Positions 1-6,234 of a DNA stretch of 11,117 nucleotides are shown here, one piece after another. A program made the translations under genes and the position numbers. The notes beneath the pieces were generated by a model. It had not been told where the DNA came from. It worked only from the letters and a program-made list of their open reading frames with translations, and searched no databases. Location of the stretch: positions 1-11,117 of the forward strand of contig CAJJNQ010000064.1 in assembly GCA_905193155.1 (NCBI GenBank), written 5' to 3'. How positions within the stretch are numbered: the stretch's first letter is position 1; every line of letters begins with the position of its first letter. This stretch comes from an uncultured Christensenella sp. (GTDB taxonomy: Bacteria > Bacillota > Clostridia > Christensenellales > UBA1750).

Positions 1-204
1 CGCTGTGCGAACCCTACGGGTAACTTCGCACCGAAACGCCCCTTTGGGACATTCCGGTGTTGCGGTCGGCTTATTTGTAGAAAAGGCCATACCATGGCCT
101 TTTCTACAAAACGCACGACCTTCAGGTTCGCTGCGCGAACCCTACGGGTAACTTCGCATCGAAACGCCCCTTTGGGACGTTCCGGTGTTGCGGTCGGCTT
201 ATTT
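1..204 (+). repeat. Direct repeat pair of about 76 bases (1-76 and 129-204)
   Basis: Positions 1-76 and 129-204 are the same sequence shifted by 128 bases, with about three mismatches (for example T6/C134, C31/T159, and A/G in GACATT versus GACGTT). Each copy carries a GCGAACCCTACGGGTAACTTCGCA stretch, a CCCTTTGGG mini-hairpin and the linker ending in CGGCTTAT. The 52 bases between the copies hold a long perfect hairpin (74-110) and a GTTCGC-TGC-GCGAAC hairpin (126-140). The left copy starts at the window edge, so the array may continue outside. No convincing gene overlaps it: the open frames here have no Shine-Dalgarno site and encode low-complexity Arg/Pro/Ser-rich peptides. Confidence 0.85.
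74..110. repeat. Perfect 17-base inverted repeat (hairpin)
   Basis: The arm TTTGTAGAAAAGGCCAT (74-90) is exactly complementary to ATGGCCTTTTCTACAAA (94-110), with only ACC between them. It sits between two linkers that recur elsewhere in the window (56-74 on the left, 110-125 on the right), so it fills the variable-hairpin slot of the modular repeat family. It is not placed after any gene visible here. A decayed relative is visible at 307-319 (GCCAT-ACT-ATGGC). Confidence 0.9.
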
Positions 205-210
205 TCCGAT

Positions 211-358
211 TCCGCACCGACCCACCTTCGGTGCGCCGGTGTTCCGCTCGGCTTATTCGGCAAGCCGAAACGCTCGAGCTTCAGCCGCGTTCGCGGCCTC
301 CATCAAGCCATACTATGGCCTTTGCTCCAAAACGCTCGACCTTCAGCCGCTTTGCGGC
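211..358 (+). repeat. Two further modular hairpin-repeat units
   Basis: This stretch holds a run of short hairpins joined by the family's constant linkers: GCACCGA/TCGGTGC (214-220, 228-234), linker 238-256 (GGTGTTCCGCTCGGCTTAT), TTCGGC-AA-GCCGAA (256-269), linker 269-284 (AACGCTCGAGCTTCAG, containing the palindrome GCTCGAGC), and CCGCG-TT-CGCGG (285-296). A second, shorter unit follows: GCCAT-ACT-ATGGC (307-319), linker 331-346, and CCGC-TTT-GCGG (347-357). Linkers are nearly identical to those at 56-74, 110-125, 7159-7206 and, inverted, 7455-7502. No gene is evident. Confidence 0.8.
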
Positions 359-376
359 CTGCGAAAGGGAGCCGAG

Positions 377-430
377 GGCAACCCCTCAGTCTGCTGCGGC
401 GACAATTCTCCTTGAGAAGGGGAGCTAATT
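377..430 (+). repeat. CAACCCCTC-type dispersed repeat element
   Basis: This begins GGGCAACCCCTCAGTCTG and ends near GAAGGGGAGCTAATTG. The same head (CAACCCCTCCGTCT) recurs at 7091-7104, inverted at 7563-7576, and in shortened form at 7606-7618. The AGGGGAGC tail recurs at 7541-7550 and in the perfect hairpin at 11013-11030. The central hairpin is imperfect in this copy. I recall similar heads and tails between genes of gut Clostridia, but I cannot verify that here. Confidence 0.65.
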
Positions 431-433
431 GAG

Positions 434-473
434 AAAAAATAACCCGGCGTGACCGAAACGGTTACGTCGGGTT
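434..473 (-). terminator. Intrinsic terminator of the ABC-F/GGT unit, possibly bidirectional
   Basis: Two 15-base arms (441-455 and 459-473) around a 3-base loop form a GC-rich stem. Read on the minus strand, the hairpin begins about 33 bases after the stop of the gamma-glutamyltranspeptidase-like gene and is followed by ATTTTTTCTC, a proper U-tract. Two pairs are A-C mismatches on the minus strand but become G-U pairs on the plus strand, where the stem is fully paired and followed a few bases later by TTTT. It may therefore also stop transcription coming rightwards from the repeat region. Confidence 0.7.
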
Positions 474-505
474 GGCGTTTTGGGGGATGAAGGGAATAGG
501 GGGGA

Positions 506-2101
506 TCAGAAGCCGATCACCGAGCCGTCGGCGCGCGGTTCGGTTGCGCCGACCCAGCTTTCGCCTTCGCCTGCGCGGGCGATGATCTGGCCGCGGCCGT
601 ACTGCCCGCCGGTAATCACGCTGATCTCGTGGCCGCGGCGGCGGAGCGCGTCCACCACAGCGGGGTTAAAGCCCGGCTCCAGGTCGAACTTCAGACCCTC
701 GTTCCAGCAGAAGCGCGGCGCGTCGAGCGCGGCCTGGGGGTTCAGCCCCTCGTCCAGCAGATGCACCATCACCTGCGTGTGCGCCTGCGGCTGCATATAG
801 CCGCCCATGATGCCGAAGGGGCCGACCGGCTGCCCGTCGCGGGTGAGGAAGCCGGGGATGATCGTGTGGTAGGGGTATTTGCGCGGGGCGGCCTCGTTGG
901 CATGGCCGGGCTGCATCGAGAAGCACGCGCCGCGGTCCTGCAGGCAGATGCCCGTGCCGGGGATGGTCACGCCGGAGCCGAAGCCCTGATACAGGCTCTG
1001 GATCATCGAGATGCTGTTGCCCTGCCCGTCCGCGCAGCAGAAATACACCGTGTCGCCCTTGAGCGGCGAACCGTGGGCGTAGACCTTTGCCTCGTCCGTG
1101 ATCAGCGCGGCGCGGCTCTTGGCGTACTCTTTGGAGAGCAGCTGCTGCGCCGGGATGCGTAGGAACGCCGGGTCGGCAATGTAGTGCAGCGCGTCGGCAA
1201 AGGCCAGCTTGACCGCCTCCATCTGCATATGTACTTTTTCCACGGGGTCCGCGCCGTGCAGCGGCAGCGCGTCCAGTATGTTCAGCGCGATCAGCGCGGT
1301 CATGCCCTGCCCGTTCGGCGGCAGCTCCCACACTTCGTATCCGCGGAAGGATGTGCCAACGGGCTCGACCCAGCGCGGCGCGTAGGCCGCCAGATCCTCC
1401 GCCCGCAGCGTGCCGTTCGTCCGGCGGCTGTAGGCGTCGATGGTCATGGCCAGTTCGCCCTCATAAAGGTCGCGGCAGTCGGATTCCGCCAGCCTGCGCA
1501 GCGTATCGCCCATCTGCACGGGGGCAAAGAGGTCGCCCGCACGGAATATCTTCTTGTTCGGGTTGAACGCCTGCACCCATTCGTTCAGCAGGGGCTTGCC
1601 GTCAAAGACCTTGGTGAAGTGATTGAGGAGGGGCGCGTTGTCGGGAGAAAGCGCATAGCCCTGCGTCAGCTCTATGGCCGGGGCGAACAGCTCAGCCATG
1701 GGGCGGGTGGCATAGCGCTCGTGCAGCGCCGCCCAGCCCGCGGGCGCGCCGGGCACCGTCACCGGCAGCCAGCCCTGGTTGGGGATGCGGTCAAAGCCCT
1801 CGGCCCTGACGCGCTCCCGCGTCAGCAGCGCCGGGGAAAAACCGCTGGAATTGAGCCCCGCCAGCTTTTCGCCCTTCATCGAGACGATGGCGAAGCAGTC
1901 GCCGCCCACGCCGTTGTTGGCGGGATCGACCACGGTCAGCGCCGCGGCGGTCGCCAGCGCCGCGTCCACGGCGTTGCCGCCCTCGTGCAGAATCTTCAGC
2001 CCCGCCTGCGTGGCCAGCGGGTGGGACGAAGCCACCATGCCGCGGTGGCCGTAGACCAGATGGCGGCGGGAGGCATAGGGATAATACTGCGGATCAAACA
2101 T
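506..2101 (-). CDS. Gamma-glutamyltranspeptidase-superfamily hydrolase (Ntn-type)
   Basis: This 531-residue protein has the gamma-glutamyltranspeptidase fold pattern. GGNAVDAALATAAALTVVDP (41-60) and GVGGDCF (64-70) match the N-terminal family signature. The autocatalytic Thr is most likely T351 in GDTVYFCCADGQGNSIS, followed by GFGSGV (373-378). Family members are made as one chain that cleaves itself before this Thr, which becomes the nucleophile for hydrolysing gamma-glutamyl or related amide bonds. No signal peptide is seen, so it should act in the cytoplasm, unlike exported GGTs. The classical PLSSM substrate-binding segment is not evident; PYHTIIPG (410-417) stands there, as I recall for YwrD/oxamate-amidohydrolase-like members, so glutathione may not be the substrate. 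The start at 2101 is preferred: GGGGGAAAGGACA lies just upstream, whereas an upstream in-frame ATG at 2179 would overlap the ABC-F gene. It lies 37 bases after the ABC-F stop, probably co-transcribed. Confidence 0.88.
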   Translation of the reverse strand: MFDPQYYPYASRRHLVYGHRGMVASSHPLATQAGLKILHEGGNAVDAALATAAALTVVDPANNGVGGDCFAIVSMKGEKLAGLNSSGFSPALLTRERVRAEGFDRIPNQGWLPVTVPGAPAGWAALHERYATRPMAELFAPAIELTQGYALSPDNAPLLNHFTKVFDGKPLLNEWVQAFNPNKKIFRAGDLFAPVQMGDTLRRLAESDCRDLYEGELAMTIDAYSRRTNGTLRAEDLAAYAPRWVEPVGTSFRGYEVWELPPNGQGMTALIALNILDALPLHGADPVEKVHMQMEAVKLAFADALHYIADPAFLRIPAQQLLSKEYAKSRAALITDEAKVYAHGSPLKGDTVYFCCADGQGNSISMIQSLYQGFGSGVTIPGTGICLQDRGACFSMQPGHANEAAPRKYPYHTIIPGFLTRDGQPVGPFGIMGGYMQPQAHTQVMVHLLDEGLNPQAALDAPRFCWNEGLKFDLEPGFNPAVVDALRRRGHEISVITGGQYGRGQIIARAGEGESWVGATEPRADGSVIGF

Positions 2102-2138
2102 TGTCCTTTCCCCCTGAATTTCTCTCTTTATGCGGGCG

Positions 2139-4046
2139 TCAGGACTGCGCCTGCTCCCATTCTTCGTAAAGGTCTGCAATTTTCTTTTGCAGGTCGTTGT
2201 ATCGCTTGTTCATGCTCTGCGCCCGGGCGTTGTCCTGATAGGCCTCCGGGTCGCTCATCTCGATCTCCAGCTTCGTCATCTGCTCTTCCAGATCGGTGAT
2301 CTGCGTCTCCAGGTTGGCGATGCGCGCCTTTTCGCGCCGCGCAGCCTCGATGGCGGCCTTTTCGCGCTTTTTCTCCTCGCGCAGGGCGGTCTTGGTCTTT
2401 TGCGGGGCAAGCTCCTCCTCCGGCGCGTTTTTCTGCGCCAGCTTTTCGAGGTAGTCGTCGTAGTTGCCCAAATATTCCGTCACGCCGTCCGGCTCCATCA
2501 CCAGCACGCGGTCAGCGATGCGGTTGATGAAATAGCGGTCGTGGGAGACGGTCAGAATCGTCCCCTCAAAGCCGAGCAGCGCGGTTTCGAGCATCTCGCG
2601 GCTGTCCATGTCCAAGTGGTTGGTGGGCTCGTCCAGGATCAGGAAGTTATCCTGCCGCAGCATCAGCTTCGTCAGCAGCACGCGCCCACGCTCGCCGCCG
2701 GAGAGCGTCGAAACCGGCGCCAGCACGTCGTCCCCCGTGAACAGGAAGCCCGCCAACGCGTTGCGGATGGGGGTCTGCTCCATGCGCGGGAAATCGTCCC
2801 ACACCTCGTCCAGCACGGTCTTATCGGGGCTCAGGCCCTCCTGCTGCTGGTCGTAGTAGCCGACCTCCACGCCGGAGCCGAAGCGCACCTCGCCCGTGTC
2901 GGGCCTCTCCCGCCCGGTCAGAATCTTGAGCAGCGTGGTCTTGCCCACGCCGTTTGCGCCGAGCAGCGCGATGCGCTCCCCCGCGCGGACATGGAGGTTC
3001 AAATCGTGAAAGAGCTGCCGCGCGCCGAAGGACTTGGACAGGCCTTCGCACATCAATACATCGTTGCCCGTGCCGCGCCCGGCGTGGAAGCGGAAATAGA
3101 CGTTGTGCTCCTCCACGGGCTTGTCCACGCGCTCGATCATGTTCAGGCGTTTTTCGCGGCTCTTGGCCTTGATGTGCGCCGCCTCGGTGTTGTAGGCGCG
3201 GAACTGCGCGATGATGGCCTCCTCGCGCGCGATTTCCTTCTGCTGGAGGGTGTATTCCTTCATGCGGCGCACCATGACCTCCTCGCGGAGCTTTAAGTAG
3301 CGCGTGTAGTTGCCCTCGTATTGCTCGATGCGCCCGAAGGACAGCTCCGCAATCGAGTTGCACACCGCATCGAGGAAATAGCGGTCGTGCGACACGACGA
3401 CGACCGCGCCCTTATAGGCGCGCAGATAATCCTCCAGCCACTGCATGGAGTTGAGGTCGAGGTGGTTGGTCGGCTCGTCCAGCAGCAGCAGGTCGGTCTT
3501 GGCCAGCAGCAGCTTGCCCAGCTTCAGCCGCGTGCGCTCGCCGCCGGAGAGGGAGGCAACCGTCTGCTCATACTGCGCGGAGGTAAAGCCTAGGCCGGTC
3601 AGCACGCCCTGCAGGCGGGAGCGCCAGGCGTAGCCGTCCTCTTCCTCAAAGCGGTCGGTCAGGCGCGTGTATTCCTCCGAAAGGCGCGCAAAGCCCTCCG
3701 GGTCGCTCTCATGGGTTTCGCCCATGCGCGCTTCCATCTCCCGCAGCTTTTCCTCCATGCGGAAGGTGTCCTCAAAGCAGGTCTCCATCTCCTGCCAGAC
3801 GGTCAGCGGCGAGGTCAGGTCGTCCAGCTGCGTGTGGTAGCCGATGCGCAGCCCGCGCGTCATGCTCAGCGTGCCGCCGTCATAGTGGTCCTTGCCCGCG
3901 AGGATTTTCAGCAGCGTGGACTTGCCCGATCCGTTGCTCCCCACCAGGCCCACGCGGTGGCGGTCCTGCACGGTGAGGTTGATTCCCTTGAGCACTTCGT
4001 TCACGCCGAAGGATTTGGTCAGTTGGTTGGTTTGCATCACGATCAT
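2139..4046 (-). CDS. ABC-F family ATP-binding protein (ribosome-associated type)
   Basis: This 635-residue protein has two ABC ATPase domains and no membrane segments. Domain 1 has Walker A GSNGSGKS (36-43), signature LSGGE (166-170), Walker B LLLLDEPTNHLD (186-197) and SHDRYF (219-224). Domain 2 has GANGVGKT (363-370), LSGGE (448-452), LILDEPTNHLD (469-479) and SHDRYF (501-506). Both sites look catalytically intact. A charged linker (about 240-315) joins the domains; in the family it reaches the ribosomal P/E-site region. A Lys/Glu-rich coiled coil (about 550-632) forms the C-terminus, as in Uup/YdiF-like members. ABC-F proteins act on ribosomes, relieving stalls or protecting against antibiotics; sequence alone does not tell which role applies. 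Start 4046 is supported by AAAGGAA about nine bases upstream; an ATG three codons later is possible. It is first in a likely two-gene unit with the GGT-like gene. Confidence 0.93.
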   Translation of the reverse strand: MIVMQTNQLTKSFGVNEVLKGINLTVQDRHRVGLVGSNGSGKSTLLKILAGKDHYDGGTLSMTRGLRIGYHTQLDDLTSPLTVWQEMETCFEDTFRMEEKLREMEARMGETHESDPEGFARLSEEYTRLTDRFEEEDGYAWRSRLQGVLTGLGFTSAQYEQTVASLSGGERTRLKLGKLLLAKTDLLLLDEPTNHLDLNSMQWLEDYLRAYKGAVVVVSHDRYFLDAVCNSIAELSFGRIEQYEGNYTRYLKLREEVMVRRMKEYTLQQKEIAREEAIIAQFRAYNTEAAHIKAKSREKRLNMIERVDKPVEEHNVYFRFHAGRGTGNDVLMCEGLSKSFGARQLFHDLNLHVRAGERIALLGANGVGKTTLLKILTGRERPDTGEVRFGSGVEVGYYDQQQEGLSPDKTVLDEVWDDFPRMEQTPIRNALAGFLFTGDDVLAPVSTLSGGERGRVLLTKLMLRQDNFLILDEPTNHLDMDSREMLETALLGFEGTILTVSHDRYFINRIADRVLVMEPDGVTEYLGNYDDYLEKLAQKNAPEEELAPQKTKTALREEKKREKAAIEAARREKARIANLETQITDLEEQMTKLEIEMSDPEAYQDNARAQSMNKRYNDLQKKIADLYEEWEQAQS

Positions 4047-4072
4047 GGCGGGGATTCCTTTCCGTATGACAA

Positions 4073-4097
4073 GGCCCGCGAAAAAACCGGGCGGGCC
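4073..4097 (-). promoter_or_regulatory. Leader hairpin upstream of the ABC-F gene
   Basis: GGCCCGC (4073-4079) and GCGGGCC (4091-4097) can pair over an 11-base loop that, read on the minus strand, contains six T. It lies in the presumed 5' leader of the ABC-F mRNA, between the possible -10 near 4127-4132 and the ribosome-binding site. Some ABC-F resistance genes are controlled by leader attenuation. Here the T-run is inside the loop, not after a stem, so a classic attenuator is not shown. Confidence 0.35.
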
Positions 4098-4121
4098 GCA
4101 AAAAACAAAGATCTCTTTTCT

Positions 4122-4132
4122 ATTTTATCATA
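4122..4132 (-). promoter_or_regulatory. Possible -10 region for the ABC-F/GGT unit
   Basis: On the minus strand the sequence TATGATAAAAT (4132-4122) offers overlapping TATGAT and TAAAAT boxes in the AT-rich part of the divergent intergenic region, about 75-85 bases before the ABC-F start. No good -35 box is found at 16-18 bases, so the call rests on the -10 alone. Confidence 0.35.
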
Positions 4133-4209
4133 TCTGCCCCCATCCCGCCACGGCTTTTTTCGGGCTTTCTCTTTGGCAGGCCGCAGGCGTGAGAAAGAGC
4201 TTCCCCCCC

Positions 4210-4238
4210 TTGCGCTTGTGAAAAATTTGGCGTATGAT
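4210..4238 (+). promoter_or_regulatory. Candidate promoter for the TM1266-family gene and hydG
   Basis: TATGAT (4233-4238) differs from the sigma-A -10 consensus at one position. TTGCGC lies 17 bases upstream (4210-4215) and keeps only the TTG half of the -35 consensus. Transcription would begin near 4245, leaving a leader of about 40 bases ending in AAGGAGG (4268-4274). The spacing is ideal and the -35 box is weak. Confidence 0.45.
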
Positions 4239-4284
4239 ACAGTTATATCCTTGGAAACAACGGGTATAAGGAGGAAGAACGACG

Positions 4285-4542
4285 ATGCGCACGAGAGTCG
4301 CGGTCATGGCCATCATTGTGGAAAAGCCGGAAGCGGTGGAGCAGATGAACACGCTGCTGCACGGCTACGCCCCCTATATCATCGGCCGGATGGGCATCCC
4401 GCACCGGCAGCGCGGCATCAACCTGGTGTCCGTGGCGCTGGACGCGCCGCAGGACGCGATCTCGGCGCTGGCCGGAAAACTCGGCAACGTCGAAGGACTG
4501 AGCGTCAAAACCGCCTATTCAAACGTGTTTGAGGACGAATAA
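4285..4542 (+). CDS. TM1266-family iron-only hydrogenase system putative regulator
   Basis: This small protein of 85 residues has the family's typical pattern. A first beta strand, RVAVMAIIVEKPEAVEQMN, leads to YIIGRMGIPHRQRGINLVSVALDAPQDAI and a C-terminal GKLGNVEGLSVKTAYSN segment. The predicted fold is a single ACT/NikR-like beta-alpha-beta domain with no DNA-binding domain of its own. The family is found beside [FeFe]-hydrogenase maturation genes and is annotated as a putative regulator; its actual role is unproven. Here it lies exactly 100 bases upstream of hydG on the same strand, which fits that association. The start is fixed by AAGGAGG ten bases before the ATG. The length is normal for the family and no defects are seen. 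Confidence 0.88.
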   Translation: MRTRVAVMAIIVEKPEAVEQMNTLLHGYAPYIIGRMGIPHRQRGINLVSVALDAPQDAISALAGKLGNVEGLSVKTAYSNVFEDE

Positions 4543-4596
4543 ACAAAAAACGTCCTAAAAGCGAAGGAGACGGCGGATTGACCATAAAAAACCCCC

Positions 4597-4628
4597 TCTG
4601 ACCGGAAAGAGCGATCTGACCGGCAAGA
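4597..4628 (+). repeat. Short direct repeat upstream of hydG
   Basis: TCTGACCGGAAAGA (4597-4610) and TCTGACCGGCAAGA (4615-4628) match at 13 of 14 positions, 18 bases apart start to start. They end just before the hydG ribosome-binding site (AAAGGAG, 4628-4634). They could be a tandem protein-binding site or a local duplication; no function is shown. Confidence 0.6.
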
Positions 4629-4642
4629 AAGGAGCAAAAAAC

Positions 4643-6091
4643 ATGGCGATCTATAACCCCAAATCCCTCAAGGCGGAGGAATTCATCCACGATCAGGAGA
4701 TCCTGGACACCATCGCCTATGCCGAAGCCAACAAGCGCAACGTCGAATTGATCGACGCGATTCTCGACAAGGCGCGCCCGCGCAAAAGCGGCAATGGCGT
4801 CACCTGCGCGGGGCTTGACCACCGCGAGGCGTCGGTGCTGCTCGCCTGCGACCTCCCCGACAAGATCGAGGAGATGTACAAGCTCGCCAACGAGATCAAG
4901 CTGGCGTTCTACGGCAACCGCATCGTGATGTTCGCACCGCTGTATCTTTCCAACTACTGCGTCAACGGCTGCGTCTACTGCCCCTATCACCTCAAAAACA
5001 AGCACATCGCCCGCAAAAAGCTCACGCAGGACGAGGTGCGCGCCGAGGTCATCGCATTGCAGGACATGGGGCATAAGCGCCTGGCGATCGAGGCGGGCGA
5101 GGACCCCGTCAACAACCCCATCGAATACATCCTCGACTGCATCAAAACCATCTATTCCGTCCACCACAAAAACGGCGACATCCGCAGGGTCAACGTCAAC
5201 ATCGCCGCCACCACGGTGGAAAACTACCGCAGGCTCAAGGAAGCGGGCATCGGCACCTACATCCTCTTTCAGGAAACCTATAAAAAAGAGAGCTATCTGC
5301 AACTGCACCCCACCGGCCCCAAGCACGACTACGATTATCACACCGAGGCGATGGACCGCGCCATGGAGGGCGGCATCGACGATGTGGGGCTGGGCGTGCT
5401 GTTCGGGCTGGAGAGCTATCCATACGAATTTGCGGGGCTGCTGATGCACGCGGAACACCTCGAAGCGGTGCACGGCGTGGGGCCGCACACCATCTCCGTG
5501 CCGCGCATCAAGCACGCGGACGACATCGACCCCAGCGCCTTCGACAACAGCCTCTCGGACGAGCTGTTTGCCAAGATTGCCGCCTGCATCCGCATCGCCG
5601 TGCCCTATACCGGCATGATCATTTCCACCCGCGAGAGCGAAGCGGTGCGCAAAAAGATGCTGGATCTGGGCATTTCGCAGATCAGCGGCGCGTCGCGCAC
5701 ATCGGTGGGCGGCTATACCGAGGAGGAGCGCCCGCACGACACCGAGCAGTTCGACGTTTCCGACCAGCGCACGCTGGACGAGGTCGTGAACTGGCTGATG
5801 CAGATGGGCTTCATTCCGTCCTTCTGCACCGCCTGCTACCGCGAGGGGCGCACCGGCGACCGCTTCATGAGCCTGTGCAAGGCGGGGCAGATTCAGAACT
5901 GCTGTCACCCCAACGCGCTGATGACGCTGACGGAATACCTCGTGGATTACGCAAGCGACGAGACGAAGCAGGTCGGCTTTGACCTGATCGCGCGGGAGCT
6001 GGAAAAGATCCCGAAGGAAAAGGTGCGCGCCATCGCCCGCGAGAACATCGAAGCCATCAAGGCCTCCAACCGCCGCGATTTCCGGTTCTGA
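4643..6091 (+). CDS. hydG: [FeFe] hydrogenase H-cluster radical SAM maturase HydG
   Basis: HydG cleaves tyrosine with a radical SAM reaction, giving p-cresol and a fragment that yields the CO and cyanide ligands of the hydrogenase H-cluster. This 482-residue protein is full length. The radical SAM cluster motif is C106-x3-C110-x2-C113 (CVNGCVYC). The second, HydG-specific iron-sulfur cluster motif at the C-terminus is C395-x2-C398-x22-C421, which separates it from the tyrosine lyase ThiH. Conserved blocks such as AIEAGEDP (148-155), LFQETY (208-213), LHPTGPKHDYDYH (221-233) and SGASRTSVGGY (348-358) are present. The start at 4643 follows AAAGGAG with good spacing. It is probably co-transcribed with the TM1266-family gene and stops at a strong terminator. 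HydE and HydF, its partners in H-cluster assembly, are not encoded in this window. Confidence 0.97.
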   Translation: MAIYNPKSLKAEEFIHDQEILDTIAYAEANKRNVELIDAILDKARPRKSGNGVTCAGLDHREASVLLACDLPDKIEEMYKLANEIKLAFYGNRIVMFAPLYLSNYCVNGCVYCPYHLKNKHIARKKLTQDEVRAEVIALQDMGHKRLAIEAGEDPVNNPIEYILDCIKTIYSVHHKNGDIRRVNVNIAATTVENYRRLKEAGIGTYILFQETYKKESYLQLHPTGPKHDYDYHTEAMDRAMEGGIDDVGLGVLFGLESYPYEFAGLLMHAEHLEAVHGVGPHTISVPRIKHADDIDPSAFDNSLSDELFAKIAACIRIAVPYTGMIISTRESEAVRKKMLDLGISQISGASRTSVGGYTEEERPHDTEQFDVSDQRTLDEVVNWLMQMGFIPSFCTACYREGRTGDRFMSLCKAGQIQNCCHPNALMTLTEYLVDYASDETKQVGFDLIARELEKIPKEKVRAIARENIEAIKASNRRDFRF

Positions 6092-6106
6092 TCCTTTCGC
6101 CGCCGC

Positions 6107-6153
6107 AAGCGGAAGGGAATCCTCCTGACGGGGGAATTCCCTTCCGCTTTTTT
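6107..6153 (+). terminator. Rho-independent terminator after hydG
   Basis: AAGCGGAAGGGAAT (6107-6120) pairs perfectly with ATTCCCTTCCGCTT (6136-6149). The inner CCTCC and GGGGG can extend the stem. Six consecutive T (6148-6153) follow directly. It begins 16 bases after the hydG stop codon and separates hydG from the next transcription unit. Confidence 0.93.
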
Positions 6154-6164
6154 GCCGAATGATG

Positions 6165-6170
6165 TATAAT
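6165..6170 (+). promoter_or_regulatory. Consensus -10 box for the following isomerase gene
   Basis: A perfect TATAAT lies 65 bases before the start codon at 6235, directly preceded by TG. The -35 position at 17 bases (TTCCGC, 6142-6147) is poor and overlaps the terminator stem of hydG, so activity may depend on the strong -10 or on an activator. Transcription would start near 6177. Confidence 0.6.
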
Positions 6171-6192
6171 GAGAGCAACCGAATCTTTTTGA

Positions 6193-6209
6193 TCTGTTTT
6201 TGAAACAGA
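6193..6209 (+). promoter_or_regulatory. Palindrome in the leader, possible operator
   Basis: TCTGTTT (6193-6199) and AAACAGA (6203-6209) form a perfect 7-base inverted repeat with a 3-base centre. It lies about 16 bases downstream of the expected transcription start and ahead of the GAGGTGA ribosome-binding site (6221-6227). The position suits a repressor operator that blocks initiation; a short AU-rich RNA hairpin is the alternative. No matching regulator gene is in the window. Confidence 0.4.
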
Positions 6210-6234
6210 AAAAAGAAAATGAGGTGACTCAACC

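Noticed and set aside
94..432. Open frames of 65-112 residues in the left repeat region
   Set aside because: They run through hairpin repeats, lack a ribosome-binding site, and encode Arg/Ser/Pro-rich low-complexity peptides in three overlapping frames.
2102..2179. Upstream in-frame start for the GGT-like protein at 2179
   Set aside because: It would add 26 residues overlapping the ABC-F 3' end and has no family-like content; the start at 2101 has a good ribosome-binding site.
1184..3296. Long plus-strand frames opposite the GGT-like and ABC-F genes (1184-2299 and 2130-3296)
   Set aside because: They are antisense shadows of well-recognised proteins; no family motif or ribosome-binding site.
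4505..6232. 575-residue minus-strand frame antisense to hydG
   Set aside because: HydG on the other strand is unmistakable; the long antisense frame results from GC-rich codon bias and is rich in His, Val, Ala and Asp as such shadows are.
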